NCBI RefSeq assembly: GCF_963678635.1
Contig: NC_087062.1
Span: 79,611,200 to 79,675,199 of the forward strand
Direction of reading: 5' to 3'
Source of the DNA: Symsagittifera roscoffensis
Lineage: Eukaryota > Xenacoelomorpha > Acoela > Convolutidae
DNA length: 64,000 bases
This document shows positions 36,069-48,617 of this stretch, one piece after another (position 1 is the stretch's first letter; each line of letters opens with the position of its first letter). Both the position numbers and the translations under genes were made by a program. A model generated the notes under the pieces. That model worked only from the letters and a program-made list of their open reading frames with translations. It was not told where the DNA came from and searched no databases.

Positions 36069-37890
36069 TATGGGCCATGTCGTAGAAATTTTTTGATTAA
36101 GACTTAGGAGCATGCCTCAATCCATTTTGGAACAATTTCTAAAACGAATTGAAGCTCTGCTTACGCGTTATTAGCACGAAATATATCGGGCGTTAATTAT
36201 CGCAAATTGGCAGTCCTTAAACCCCTATAACTTAACGAGAAAAAAAATGATCACAGGTAAAGTAAATTTTTAAATTTGAGCTCAAGGCAACTGTACTTTT
36301 TAAATGATATAAAATAATTCCGTCAAAAATTGCTAATTTAAAACCCGAAATTTGTCTGGGGGAAATTCACCCCGAGCACAAAAATTACGTCACCTTCTTC
36401 AAAAGTCGGAGCAATTTTTCATTGTAAATGTATCCCCGGGTTGACCAAAACTTCTTATCATACAATTTCCATATATCAGAAACTTCTTGTCATACAATTT
36501 CATACAATACCATACGTACAGAAAATTGTATGAAAACTCTATGATAAGCATTTTTCCATATATGAAAATTGTATGATAGGTGTTTTCCCATAAACCAAAA
36601 ATTTTGATTTTTTCTTTCTAAATTTAGTTTCTGAAAAATTTTCGGTTGTAGTTGCAACCGAATACAAGTGACAGAGACCTTGGTTACTCAAAACACCAAA
36701 GGTTGGACGGTCTTGCATTTACAATGCATAGAAAACGACCTGAATTTGGCTGTCTTTCACAATTGATATAACAAAAGTAACAAACTTTTATTTTTTGGCA
36801 AAATTTTTTAATGATGATTATATTAAATTTTTGAATTTTCAAATTATCAGACATTGATCAACGCGTACATTAACACCCCATACAAAAGAAAGAGGAATTT
36901 TCAGCGTTTTTGAAAAAAAAATTAAGTGAAAGAAAATAAAAGTCAATTTTATCGTATCCAAGACTACGTTATGCACATAAAATATTAAATTTTGCATGCA
37001 AAAATTTTTTTTTCGAAAAATGTTTGTTTGCCTAAGAAAATCGATTTGCGGTTGAAGAAAAAAACAAAACAATTTTTGGGCTAAATTTTCAAAATTACTT
37101 GAAAAATTTTTTGTGTCGCCACCAAAAAAATGCCAGTCATACAATTTCCATATATGGGAATTGTATGATAAGCATTTTTTTCAAAAAACGAAAACCTCAG
37201 TTTTTTATCACCAGATTGTTTTATTAGAATCAAACAGCCACAGAAATGAGTTTATACCAGTTTTCAACCATTTTTAGAAATTGTATGAAAATTGTATGAC
37301 AAGCATTTTCCCACACACTTGATGTATGGAATTGTATGATAAGCATTTTCGGTGTATGGAGGTCAACCCGGGTCACTAGTCAGACCAATATTGAATTAGT
37401 TGGAGAATAAATACTTCCTAGTGTTTCTATAGGTGGAAAACAGATCTATAGATCTCTCCAGACAAAGATAGATAGCGTAACCAGCAGACGGTGTGCTCCA
37501 TCCGAAACTACTCTATGTGATAGCACAAAGAACCCATCTCAGTGGGCGCTAAATAACATCTATTCATTAATCATTCTAAATTTAACTGCTGCAGACTGCT
37601 ACTTGATCAAAAACTTATGTTGAATGTTTGTTTTTAGGATCTACTACAACAGTTTCTTATAACAGATTCCCATTATATATCCATTACAATTCGCAAAGTG
37701 ATGAAAAGCGTAAAAAAGCAGCTAAGCAGCTAATTGAGGTTTTTTTGAAGAAAAAAAAACGTTGTCATTTTGCTTACTAGAACCATCGATACTCTTTTAG
37801 AACGAAGCTGGTGAATAATAAATACTGTATCAAACAAACTATATAAATCTCTTTGAGAAATTGGGCATTGTCAGAAATCGAGATGTCATT
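36069..37890. repeat. Terminal copy of the array (2.13 kb type) carrying an insertion
   Basis: It continues the unit with AACCAGCAGACGGTGTGCTC (37479) and the CTTACTAGAACCATCGATACTC tail that marks unit ends elsewhere. Its middle is split by the element at 36435-37372. Confidence 0.85.
36435..37372. mobile_element. 938 bp non-autonomous TIR element with subterminal repeats
   Basis: The ends are the perfect inverted repeat CCCGGGTTGACC / GGTCAACCCGGG. Inside both ends lie several copies of CTTATCATACAATT or its reverse. Comparison with the uninterrupted unit at about 27446 (TGTATCACTAGTGAG) shows the insertion point exactly, with the dinucleotide TC present on both sides as a 2 bp target duplication. 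The longest internal frame (36839-37144, minus) has no transposase motif. I cannot assign a superfamily. Confidence 0.85.
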
Positions 37891-40620
37891 AAATTTGTGT
37901 AATAACGAGATCAACATCATTTATCAGCAAATATGACAATTATATCGCTTCAGTGAGTTAGTGAATTCATTGTGTAATTTTGTAATTATTGAAAAACAAG
38001 AAGGGAAACACATTGGATTTTCATTTTTTTTTTGTTTTTTTTTCATGAACACTTTGATTTTACAAACAAAACTCGGATCGGTTTGAAAAAAAAATGTGCA
38101 ATTTTAGTTATTTAAGTGTCGTAATCTTGTCTGTTTATTTTTCTAAAATATTATTTTCCGATGTAGAACAAAAAAATTTTGAAGTTTGTGAACAAAATTG
38201 TATATTTGCAAACGGCAATGATAAACTGACGGTCAAACTGATTATAGCAGCCAAGAGGATGGAGTATGAAAATACAATGAAACGCTTGTAATTATTTCCT
38301 GTTTTTATTTCCCTGAGTTGCCAAAAGGTCAGATTATATTAGAAGAAGTTATCTTTCTTTGAAAACATAAGGAACGTGGACAAATTTGAAGAAGCAACAG
38401 AAAATAAAGTAAAGAACCAAAAAAAGTTTCAAAGCAGGTTTCAAATATTTTTTTCTCACTTCTTAACTTTTTCTGAGTTAGGGACGTGCTAAATGATGCA
38501 ATTTGTAATTTTTGACGACCAAAACTTACTAGGAACAATGACGGTGACGGCAATGATATGGAAAAGGTTAATGGGGTTTGAACGGTGAATTGTTACTTAC
38601 TTTTCTGATGACAAAGGCCAGCCGGTAACTTTTTGTTTTTCATTTAGAAACAGACTTATTTAGTGAAAGGCTCCTGAAAAGAATCTCTGAATGAATGATC
38701 GGGTCAAAAAAGGAGACACGTCTGTCAGTAAAATTAGAACTTGACAAGCCTGATCGCTCTTTTCAACGTCAAAACGACTGACCTCCTAATAACAAATTTC
38801 GATGCAGGTATTATGTGAAAGCCAACTCAATCGTGATTCGATTCCCAAAAACTTTTAAACAACTTTTGTCTTTTAAAAGTTAGTTGGATTCTTCCTTTTT
38901 CAGACTAAGTTTCAGAGCTGATTTCATCCAAGATGTCCTTTTGATTGATTTAATTTAAGATTTTCAAAACTAGCTTAACTTTAGAACTGTTTAAGATCTG
39001 AAAATTATGTGAAAGTTAAATTGAGTCAGCAAACAATTACATGAGAAAAAAATTGAGAAAAAAAAACGTTTTTAACCATTTTTTGTAACAATTTTTTGCA
39101 ACAAAATGTGGTCGGAAAAGTTTTTGCCTCGTACTGATAGAGTTTCAATTTTATCTCAGAGATAATTGGTAACAAGTGTACAAACCCTAACAAGGTAAGC
39201 ACTGAAATTGAGCAAACTGAAGAAAACTGACTTGTGAAATGATGATCAAACGCGAAAAATTTTTGTTCATAAGACACTAAAAAGGTTCCACGAAGTTTCT
39301 TTAAAAATAAAAAGTGAAATTCGTTAAAAACGCCAAAAGTAATAATAATCAAAATATTCGCGCGGTTTGAAATCGCAAGTTGCAAATGCGTTCAATAAGT
39401 ACCTCTTTTTTCGTTTTTGAAGCACGGAATTTATTAAGCTACGGGGTATTATTAGATGAATATATTCCCAATTACTAGCTTATACTTAAGAGCTAAATAC
39501 ATTTCCTTTTTTGCCAACTTTATCTTTGTAAGGAGGGGTTAAATTGTAATTAGGATTGAGGCGGGTGCCAAAATCAATTCAGGGCAGACAGGGCGCTTCC
39601 AAAATGAAGAGGCCCCAATTTTCATTCAATGTATCAGCATTTGATTAATTTTGATTAGATTAAATCCAACTTAAAAAGATGTCTCTAAGTATCTCCATTA
39701 AGAAATGTGTCTTGTGTTACTAACCGTCCGTCAAAAAAAAAGCAGGATATGTCTTCAAGCAAAAAATGGGAACTGAAAAAATACAATCGATCAGTTTTTT
39801 TGCCGAATTTATAACGATGGCTCAATTTTAAAATGATCAACACTGAGTTAGTTTATGAGTTAATTTTATAGAGCAGTTTTTAAAGATGAAACTTTTTCAA
39901 ATGGAAATTTTTGATGGTTTTGCAGGTTAATGTGTAAAAGTGCTTCTATCAAAGACAAAATATATTAAAACAGCACTTGAACAAAAACTAACACAGTTTT
40001 GAGATGAAATGATCGAAGTCAATTTATGTGAATTATTCGAGAGGAACGGCCTGAATGGCTCAAAGAACTCCATTAATCACTTTAATGCAAACATGAAGTT
40101 GAAAACCTTTTTATTCGCCCACTACTTTCAAATGAGTGGCATATGCGATTTGTTTGATCAAATGTAAAATGTTTACCAATAGAAACATCATAACGAATTT
40201 ACTCCTGAATTTCTTGCAGTACTTTTTTTCGCAAAACTAGAATCAGTAATAGCCGCACAAGCCTGACAAAGTAGTGAAAAATTCGAGAAGTTTTTTCACG
40301 CCGTTGCTCATCAAAGCATTTTGATTGTAAAGTACTTTATCTCAAATCTGCCACCCTCTTTATCCATTTTTAAAAACAAATCAGGTAAATTGTTTTTTTT
40401 TTTGAAATTGCTCTTTATTGCAGTTTCTGTGACGAAATTAGAGTATGGAAAAATGTTTTTAGGGGGAATCAAATTCATCAAAATCATGATGATAAAAATG
40501 GAGAAAGCGCTATTAGTTTTTCTGCTAGTGGTTTAAGCACTTAGGTGATTTTTATGTTCTATAATTTTTTTTTTTCAAAATTGCAATGAGCAAAAATATA
40601 CTAGAACTTGTTTATTAAGT
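37891..40620. other. AT-rich stretch without a supported gene
   Basis: One small ATG frame (38094-38291, plus, 65 codons) starts with a hydrophobic, signal-like segment and carries two cysteines, but it has no family match I know. Other frames at 38329-38553 and 39026-39385 lack domains. No repeat is evident. Confidence 0.4.
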
Positions 40621-40897
40621 GTTGATGAAAAAAGTGAATTTTCACGCCCCTTTCCTTTCCGCTTCGGGAACTTCAAAAAACTATTCCTAACACCCACTGG
40701 GAGGAGCTATGGAGTTGATGGTAACGAGAGCTACGGCGTAAGGTGGGTTTCTTGCCTGATTTTAGGTACCTCAAAGAAAATTTGTACAGGGGGCACCTCA
40801 AAAGTGGTATCATATTAAAAACTTAGTAGCTGTGATTTGGATCAAGAATTTTTTTTGAAAAAACGTCAATAGTGTCGAGAAAAACTCTCTTCATTTC
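40621..40897. repeat. Diverged extra piece of the 2.27 kb unit
   Basis: GAGCTACGGCGTAAG.TGG, TACCTCA.AGAA, and TTTGTACAGGG..CACCTC followed by GTATCATATTAAA match GTAGCTATGGCGTAGGTTG..TACCTCACAGAACAATCGTACAGGG..GTATGATGTTAAA near 41084-41165 at low identity. This is an older tandem copy upstream of the array. Confidence 0.5.
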
Positions 40898-41741
40898 TGC
40901 AATTCTTTATCAAGTTGCACAACATAAATAGCTATTATATATGAATATTACGAGATAAAAGGCTATCATATTATGTTGGTTAATCGGCTACAATTTAATG
41001 AACCAGATTTTCTAATTTTGTCTCGCATTTTTACTTGTGGTCCAACTGTTTTCTGGTGTTTCTGATCATTTTACGAATTGAAGTAGCTATGGCGTAGGTT
41101 GCTTTTACCGCCGATTTTCACTACCTCACAGAACAATCGTACAGGGTCAAATACGGTATGATGTTAAAGTTTTTTCAAAATTGATCTGCGGTTCAACAGA
41201 TATTAAGAAAATGTTTTCAGTGTAAGAACAACTAGCCTAAGTTTTTACGATTTTCAGACCAAAAATTGATGACACTTGCTCTTTCATCAATAATTACCTC
41301 TGAAAAAAAATTTTCTACCTAATTTGATGGCCTTTTTTAAGATAAGGAACTGAAAAATCATCATTTTTAGCTCTTTCATTTATATTTCTCTCTTAAACTA
41401 TTATTTATCTTATTTTGATTGCTTACTAAAATAATGAAAGTGAAATTAGGGGGAAAATTAAATGGTTGCTTTTTTTAGTTTTGAAGTTTTTGTTTCAGTC
41501 ATTGTTGTCGAAACATTTTGTGCTCAGCAATTTGCTAATATTGCAATTCTTTGTGTCTGTTTCGCAAATAGCGGTCCTGGTTAAAATTTTTTTTCTAAAG
41601 ATGTATTCTGAAACAGAGCCTACTGGACATAACATATATTTTAAAACTCCATGACTCCCAATAATTCCTAAAAATGGTGCGTTGTTGAAGCAAACAATTA
41701 ACTGCGTAGAAATAGTCAGCAAACTTGACCTTTTCGGTAGA

Positions 41742-41999
41742 AGGGCGAAAGTTCATAACAGGCGACAATTCGTAATAAGCGACAATTTGTAACAAATCAT
41801 TGGCAAGTAGAATACGCTTGCTCCGCTGCGCTTACATCCGGCGCGAGAGAAATACTGCGCGTGAATTAGTGTTCCCCGCTTAATTTACTACTTTGAATTG
41901 GCGCTTGTTACGAGTTGTTGCAGTTTACTATTTTGAATTGTCGCTTGTTAAGAGTTGTCGCTTGTTACGAATTGTCGCCTGTAACGAATTTTTGCCTCT
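41742..41999. mobile_element. Foldback element with GCGACAATTCGTAA arms, copy 1
   Basis: The left arm ACAGGCGACAATTCGTAATA followed by AGCGACAA is the reverse complement of the right end TTGTCGCTTGTTACGAATTG followed by TCGCCTGT. The right arm contains three further staggered copies of TTGTTA.GA.TTG.CGC. The loop carries GCTTGCTCCGCTGCGCTTAC. It is non-coding and about 260 bp long. Confidence 0.8.
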
Positions 42000-42827
42000 C
42001 GCTTTTTGGTGTTTCAGGAGAACTCGAAATTTTTCGAACCATTAAAAAATGGTGATGAAAATATTAGTACAAAGTATTAGAATCCCACCACTTTAAGCAC
42101 GCGGTAAAAGCTCAACTGTACACCTGGTCAATTAAATCACACCTTTGTCAAAATTTAATGTAAGACTGATTTTTGCATAGTTTGTTCAAATTTTGTTATT
42201 GATTTGTTTATGCAATTTCATTATTTCCTTGTGCACCATTAAGACCCTATTGAACAATTAGTTAGGCACAGAACAAAAAAGAATTACGTCGAAACTGAGT
42301 AGATTCTCACTATACCAAAAACATCAAATTTTGCAAAAATTAAGGTAATTTTGATTTATTTCAACCACTTCACGAAATGGTTGCAAAATCTATGAAGTAT
42401 GTTGGTTATTTGTTTACAGCCGAGCAACGCAAAATCTTGTAGGAATTAAATTGAGATGCTACGAAATAGCGTCTACTTGGTGATCAGTCGGTTGTAAAAA
42501 AAAACTGTTAAAAACGTCTAATGAACTTCAAAAAAACTGTTTTAAATAAATGCGTTTTTCAAAAAAAAATTTCACACCAACTCCCTGAAAAAAAAAACAG
42601 AGAGCAATCAAATGAAAAAAAGCTATTTTTTTTACTTCTTGCGACTAGGATATGGCAGTCGTGTACTATGTTTTTTCCCTCTGGAAAACTGTTGAATTTA
42701 GTCAATTATTTTGACTTGATTGCTTCGAAACAGTCTGTTGAGTCTAAACAACTTTTCTGTTATGAAAACTTTTGCGTTAAAATTATTTTATTTTTACGAC
42801 ACCTAACCAAGCCACCTTCCCCCACAG

Positions 42828-42903
42828 AACCATTGAAAAGAATCAGAAACAAAAAATCATTGAAATGAAGTTTGATAATAGTAGGAATTGTTTAAATCAT
42901 TAG
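42828..42903 (+). other. Exon-like segment repeated in the array (copy 1)
   Basis: A pyrimidine-rich acceptor (CCACCTTCCCCCACAG) is followed by a frame of 24 codons ending in TAG that encodes TIEKNQKQKIIEMKFDNSRN and four more residues. The same segment with the same frame is at 45118-45193, 46636-46711 and 49511-49583. It could be a terminal exon that was amplified with the array, or chance. No homologue is recognised. Confidence 0.25.
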
Positions 42904-43140
42904 AAAATCACACTATCGCAACTGCCGTAAAAAAGTAATCCAACAAAAGGAAGGCTGATGTTTTTTTTATCGGATATTTTATTCAATTTGCAAACAAACA
43001 AGCCCTGGCCTGGTGCAAATCAAGATATTATGCGTCCAATGCATAAACTTAAATGCCAGGCGAAGATGTAGGATTCAAGTTTATAGGGGAACTAAGCCCA
43101 CAATTTTAAAGCCGGATACCGAAAAAGCCGGAGTTCAATT

Positions 43141-45431
43141 CTGCAATTCTTTTTCAATTTGCACAACATAAATAGCTATTATATATAAATATTACGCGAT
43201 AAAAGGCTATCCTATTATGTTGGTTAATCGGCTACAATTTAATGAACCAGATTTTCTAATTTTGTCTCGCATTTTTACTTGTGGTCCAATTGTTTTCTGG
43301 TGTTTCTGGTCGTTTTAAGAATTGAAGTAGCTATGGCGTAGGTTGCTCTTACTGCCGATTTTCACTACCTCACAGAACAATCGTACAGGGTCAAATACGG
43401 TATGATGTTAAAGTTTTTTCAAAATTGATCTGCGGTTCAACAGATATTAAGAAAATTTTTTCAGTGTAAGAACAACTAGCCTAAGTTTTTACGATTTTCA
43501 GAGCAAAAATTGATGACACTAGACTCAAGTTTGCCGTCACCCAATTAATTTATACTGCAATTCTTATGCTCTTTCATCAATAATTACCTCTGAAAAAAAA
43601 TGTTCTACCTAATTTGATGGCCTTTTATTAAGATAGAGAACTGAAAAATCATAATATTAGCTCTTTCATTTATATTTATCTCTTAAACTATTAATTATCT
43701 TATTTTGATTGCTTACTAAAATAATGAAAATGAAATTAGGGGGAAAATTAAATGGTTGCTTTTTTAGTTTTGAAGTTTTTGTTTCAGTCATTGTTGTCGA
43801 AACATTTTGTGCTCAGCAATTTGCTAAGATTTCAATTCTTTTGGTCTGTTTCGCAAACAGCGGTCCTGGTTAAACAATTTTTTCTAAAGATGTTTTCTGA
43901 ATCAGGGCCTACTGGACATAACATATTTGTTAAAACTCCAAGACTCCCAATAATTCCTAAAATGGTGCGTTGTTGAAGCAAACAATAAACTGCGTAGAAA
44001 TAGTCAGCAAAATTGACCTTTTCGGTAGAAGGGAGAAAAATCATAACAGGCGACAATTCGTAATAAGCGGCAATTTCTAACAAAGCATTGGCAAGTAGAA
44101 CAAGCTTGCTCCGCTGCGCTTACATCCGGCACGAGAGAAATACTGCGCGTGAATTAGTGTTCCCCGCTTAATTTACTACTTTATATTGGCGCTTGTTACG
44201 AGTTGTTGCAGTTTACTATTTTGAATTGTCGCTTGTTAAGAGTTGTCGCTTGTTACGAATTGTCGCCTGTAACGAATTTTTGCCTCTCGCTTTTTGGTGT
44301 TTTAGGAGAACTCGAAATTTTTCGAAAAATTAAAAAATTGTGATGAAAATATTAGTACAAAGTATTAAAATCCCACCACTTTAGGCACGCGGTAAAAGCT
44401 CAACTGTACACCTGGTCAATTAAATCAAACCTTTGTCAAATTTTAATGTAAGACTGATTTTTGCATAGTTTGTTCAAATTTTGTTATTGATTTGTTTATG
44501 CAATTTCATTATATCCTTGTGCACCATTAAGACCCTATTGAACAATTAGTTAGGCACAGAACAAGAAAGAATTACATCGAAAATGAGTAGATTCTCACTA
44601 TACCAAAAATATCAAATTTTGCAAAAATTAAGGTAATATTGATTTATTCCAACCACTTCACGAAATGGCTGCAAAAACTATGAAGTATGTTGGTTATTTG
44701 TTTACAGCCGAGCAACGCAAAATCTTGTAGGAATTAAATCGAGATGCAACGAAATAGCGTCTACTGTTGGTGATGAGTCGGTTGTAAATAAAAACTGTTA
44801 AAAATGTCTAATAAACTTCAAAAAAACTGTTTTAAATAAAAGCGTTTTTCAATAAAAAAATTTCACACCAACTCCCTGAAAAAAAACAGAGAGCAATCAA
44901 ATGAAAAAAAGCTATTTTTTTTACTTCTTGCGACTAGGATATGGCAGTCGGGTACTATGTTTTTTCCCTCTGGAAAACTGTTGAATTTGGTCAATTATTT
45001 TGACTTGATTGCTTAGAAACAGTCTGTTGAGTCTAAACAACTTTTCTGTTATGAAAAATTTTGCGTTAAATTTATTTTATTTCTTACGACACCTAACCAA
45101 GCCACCTTCTCCCACAGAACCATTGAAAAGAATCAGAAACAAGAAATCATTGAAATGAAGTTTGATAATAGTAGGAATTGCTTAAATCATTAGAAAATCA
45201 CACTATCGCAACTGCCGTAAAAAAGTAATCCGACAAAAGGAAGGCCGACGTTTTTTTTTATCGGATATTTTATTCAATTTGCAAACAAACAAGCCCTGGC
45301 CTGGTGCAAATCAAGATATTATGCGTCCAATGCATAAACTTAAATGCCAGGCGAAGATGTAGGATTCAAGTTTATAGGGGAACTAAGCCCACAATTTTAA
45401 AGCCGGATACCGAAAAAACCGGAGTTCAATT
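43141..45431. repeat. 2.27 kb tandem unit, copy 2
   Basis: A full-length unit, 2291 bases, very similar to copy 1. It contains a foldback element at 44029-44289 and the exon-like segment at 45118-45193. Confidence 0.93.
44029..44289. mobile_element. Foldback element with GCGACAATTCGTAA arms, copy 2
   Basis: The same structure as 41742-41999, moved by the tandem period, so not an independent insertion. Confidence 0.8.
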
Positions 45432-46949
45432 CTGCAATTCTTTTTCAAGTTGCACAACATAAATAGCTATTATATATAAATATTACGCGATAAAAGGCTA
45501 TCATATTATGTTGGTTAATCGGCTGCAATTTGATGAACCAGATTTTCTAAATTTGTCTCGCATTTTTACATGTGGTCCAATTGTTTTCTGGTGTTTCTGA
45601 TCGTTTTAAGAATTGAAGTAGCTATGGCGTAGGTTGCTCTTACTGCCGATTTTTACTACCTCACAGAACAATCGTACAGGGTCAAATATGGTATGATGTT
45701 AAAATTTTTTCAAAAGTGATCTGCGGTTCAACAGATATTAAGAAAATTTTTTCAGTGTAAGAACAACTAACCTAAGTTTTTACGGTTTTCAGACCAAAAA
45801 TTGATGACACTAGACTCAAGTTTGCCGTCACCCAATTAATTTATACTGCAATTCTTATGCTCTTTCATCAATAATTACCTCTGAAAAAAAAATGTTCCAC
45901 CTAATTTGATGGCCTTTTATTAAGATAAGGAACTGAAAAATCACACCTTTGTCAAATTTTAATGTAAGACTGATTTTTGCATAGTTTGTTCAAATTTTGT
46001 TATTGATTTGTTTATGCAATTTCATTATATCCTTGTGCACCATTAAGACCCTATTGAACAATTAGTTAGGCACAGAACAAGAAAAAATTACATCGAAAAT
46101 GAGTAGATTCTCACTATACCAAAAATATCAAATTTTGCAAAAATTAAGGTAATATTGATTTATTCCAACCACTTCACGAAATGGCTGCAAAAACTATGAA
46201 GTATGTTGGTTATTTGTTTACAGCCGAGCAACGCAAAATCTTGTAGGAATTAAATCGAGATGCAACGAAATAGCGTCTACTGTTGGTGATGAGTCGGTTG
46301 TAAATAAAAACTGTTAAAAATGTCTAATAAACTTCAAAAAAACTGTTTTAAATAAATGCGTTTTTCAATAAAAAAATTTCACACCAACTCCCTGAAAAAA
46401 AAACAGAGAGCAATCAAATGAAAAAAAGCTATTTTTTTTACTTCTTGCGACTAGGATATGGCAGTCGGGTACTATGTTTTTTCCCTCTGGAAAACTGTTG
46501 AATTTAGTCAATTATTTTGACTTGATTGCTTAGAAACAGTCTGTTGAGTCTAAACAACTTTTCTGTTATGAAAAATTTTGCGTTAAATTTATTTTATTTT
46601 TTTACGACACCTAACCAAGCCACCTTCTCCCACAGAACCATTGAAAAGAATCAGAAACAAGAAATCATTGAAATGAAGTTTGATAATAGTAGGAATTGCT
46701 TAAATCATTAGAAAATCACACTATCGCAACTGCCGTAAAAAATTAATCCGACAAAAGGAAGGCCGACGTTTTTTTTTATCGGATATTTTATTCAATTTGC
46801 AAACAAACAAGCCCTGGCCTGGTGCAAATCAAGATATTATGCGTCCAATGCATAAACTTAAATGCCAGGCGAAGATGTAGGATTCAAGTTTATAGGGGAA
46901 CTAAGCCCACAATTTTAAAGCCGGATACCGAAAAAACCGGAGTTCAATT
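45432..46949. repeat. Tandem unit copy 3 with 0.77 kb internal deletion
   Basis: The unit is 1518 bases long. It jumps from GGAACTGAAAAATCA directly to CACCTTTGTCAAATTTTAAT (about 45944). In copy 2 these points are about 775 bases apart, and both have AAATCA. The foldback element is lost by this deletion. Confidence 0.9.
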
Positions 46950-47830
46950 CTGCAATTTTTTTTCAAGTTGCACAACATAAATAGCTATTATATATAAATA
47001 TTACGCGATAAAAGGCTATCATATTATGTTGGTTAATCGGCTGCAATTTAATGAACCAGATTTTCTAAATTTGTCTCGCATTTTTACATGTGGTCCAATT
47101 GTTTTCTGGTGTTTCTGATCGTTTTAAGAATTGAAGTAGCTATGGCGTAGGTTGCTCTTACTGCCGATTTTTACTACCTCACAGAACAATCGTACAGGGT
47201 CAAATATGGTATGATGTTAAATTTTTTTCAAAATTGATCTGCGGTTCAACAGATATTAAGAAAATTTTTTCAGTGTAAGAACAACTAACCTAAGTTTTTA
47301 CGGTTTTCAGACCAAAAATTGATGACACTAGACTCAAGTTTGCCGTCACCCAATTAATTTATACTGAAATTCTTATGCTCTTTCATCAATAATTACCTCT
47401 GAAAAAAAAATGTTCTACCTAATTTGATGGCCTTTTATTAAGATAAGGAACTGAAAAATCACACCTTTGTCAAATTTTAATGTAAGACTGATTTTTGCAT
47501 AGTTTGTTCAAATGTTGTTATTGATTTGTTTATGCAATTTCATTATATCCTTGTGCACCATTAAGACCCTATTGAACAATTAGTTAGGCACAGAACAAGA
47601 AAGAATTACATCGAAAATGAGTAGATTCTCACTATACCAAAAATATCAAATTTTGCAAAAAATTAAGGTAATATTGATTTATTCCAACCACTTCACGAAA
47701 TGGCTGCAAAAACTATGAAGTATGTTGGTTATTTGTTTACAGCCGAGCAACGCAAAATCTTGTAGGAATTAAATCGAGATGCAACGAAATAGCGTCTACT
47801 GTTGGTGATGAGTCGGTTGTAAATAAAAAC
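46950..47830. repeat. Tandem unit copy 4, same deletion, truncated
   Basis: It carries exactly the same deletion joint as copy 3 (about 47455), so one was copied from the other. It breaks off after GTCGGTTGTAAATAAAAACT at 47829. Confidence 0.9.
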
Positions 47831-48170
47831 TAATTAGGGGGAAAATTAAATGGTTGCTTTTTTTAGTTTTGAAGTTTTTGTTTCAGTCATTGTTGTCGAA
47901 ACATTTTGTGCTAACATTTCAATTCTTTTGGTCTACTGTTGGCTAACATTTTGGTCTACTGTTGGAAACATTTTGTGCTAACATTTCAATTCTTTTGGTC
48001 TACTGAAATAGCGTCTACTGTTGGTGATGAGTCGGTTGTAAATAAAAACTAATTAGGGGGAAAATTAAATGGTTGCTTTTTTTAGTTTTGAAGTTTTTGT
48101 TTCAGTCATTGTTGTCGAAACATTTTGTGCTAACATTTCATAGCAGTTTGCTAACATTTCAATTCTTTTG
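47795..48170. repeat. Scrambled joint between array units 4 and 5
   Basis: About 210 bases, starting AGCGTCTACTGTTGGTGATG and continuing into AATTAGGGGGAAAATTAAAT, occur twice (47795 and about 48010). Small fragments such as TAACATTTCAATTCTTTTGG, TCTACTGTTGG and AAACATTTTGTGC are repeated several times at close range (47930-48150). The pattern suggests repeated template switching. Confidence 0.85.
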
Positions 48171-48356
48171 GTCTGTTTCGCAAACAGCGGTCCTGCTTAA
48201 AATTTTTTTCTAAAGATGTGTTCTGAATCAGAGCCTACTGGACATAACATATTTGTTAAAACTCCAAGACTCCCAATAATTCCTAAAAATGGTGCGTTGT
48301 TGAAGCAAACAATAAACTGCGTAAAAATAGTCAGCAAAATTGACCTTTTCGGTAGA

Positions 48357-48617
48357 AGGGCGAAAAATCATAACAGGCGACAATTCGTAAAAAGCGGCAA
48401 TTTGTAACAAAGCATTGGCAAGTAGAATAAGCTTGCTCCGCTGCGCTTACATCCGGCACGAGAGAAATACTGCGCGTGAATTAGTGTTCCCCGCTTAATT
48501 TACTACTTTGAATTGGCGCTTGTTACGAGTTGTTGCAGTTTACTATTTTTAATTGTCGCTTGTTAAGAGTTGACGCTTGTTACGAATTGTCGCCTGTAAC
48601 GAATTTTTGCCTCTCGC
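48357..48617. mobile_element. Foldback element with GCGACAATTCGTAA arms, copy 3
   Basis: The same element as 41742-41999, with a few substitutions in the arms. Confidence 0.8.

Larger units (their letters stand above)
40898..43140. repeat. 2.27 kb tandem unit, copy 1
   Basis: The marker CTGCAATTCTTT..CAA.TTGCACAACATAAATAGC starts units at 40898, 43141, 45432 and 46950. This full-length unit contains the foldback element at 41742-41999 and an exon-like end segment at 42828-42903. Confidence 0.93.

Noticed and set aside
36839-37144. Transposase gene in the 938 bp element
   Set aside because: The 101-codon frame is phenylalanine-rich, has no catalytic motif and overlaps A/T runs; the element is non-autonomous.
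25818-37890. CRISPR-like array
   Set aside because: Units are 1.1-2.1 kb without short repeat-spacer structure, and the genome is eukaryotic.
39026-39385. 119-codon minus-strand gene
   Set aside because: Low-complexity hydrophobic translation of T-rich DNA, no domain, no splice context.
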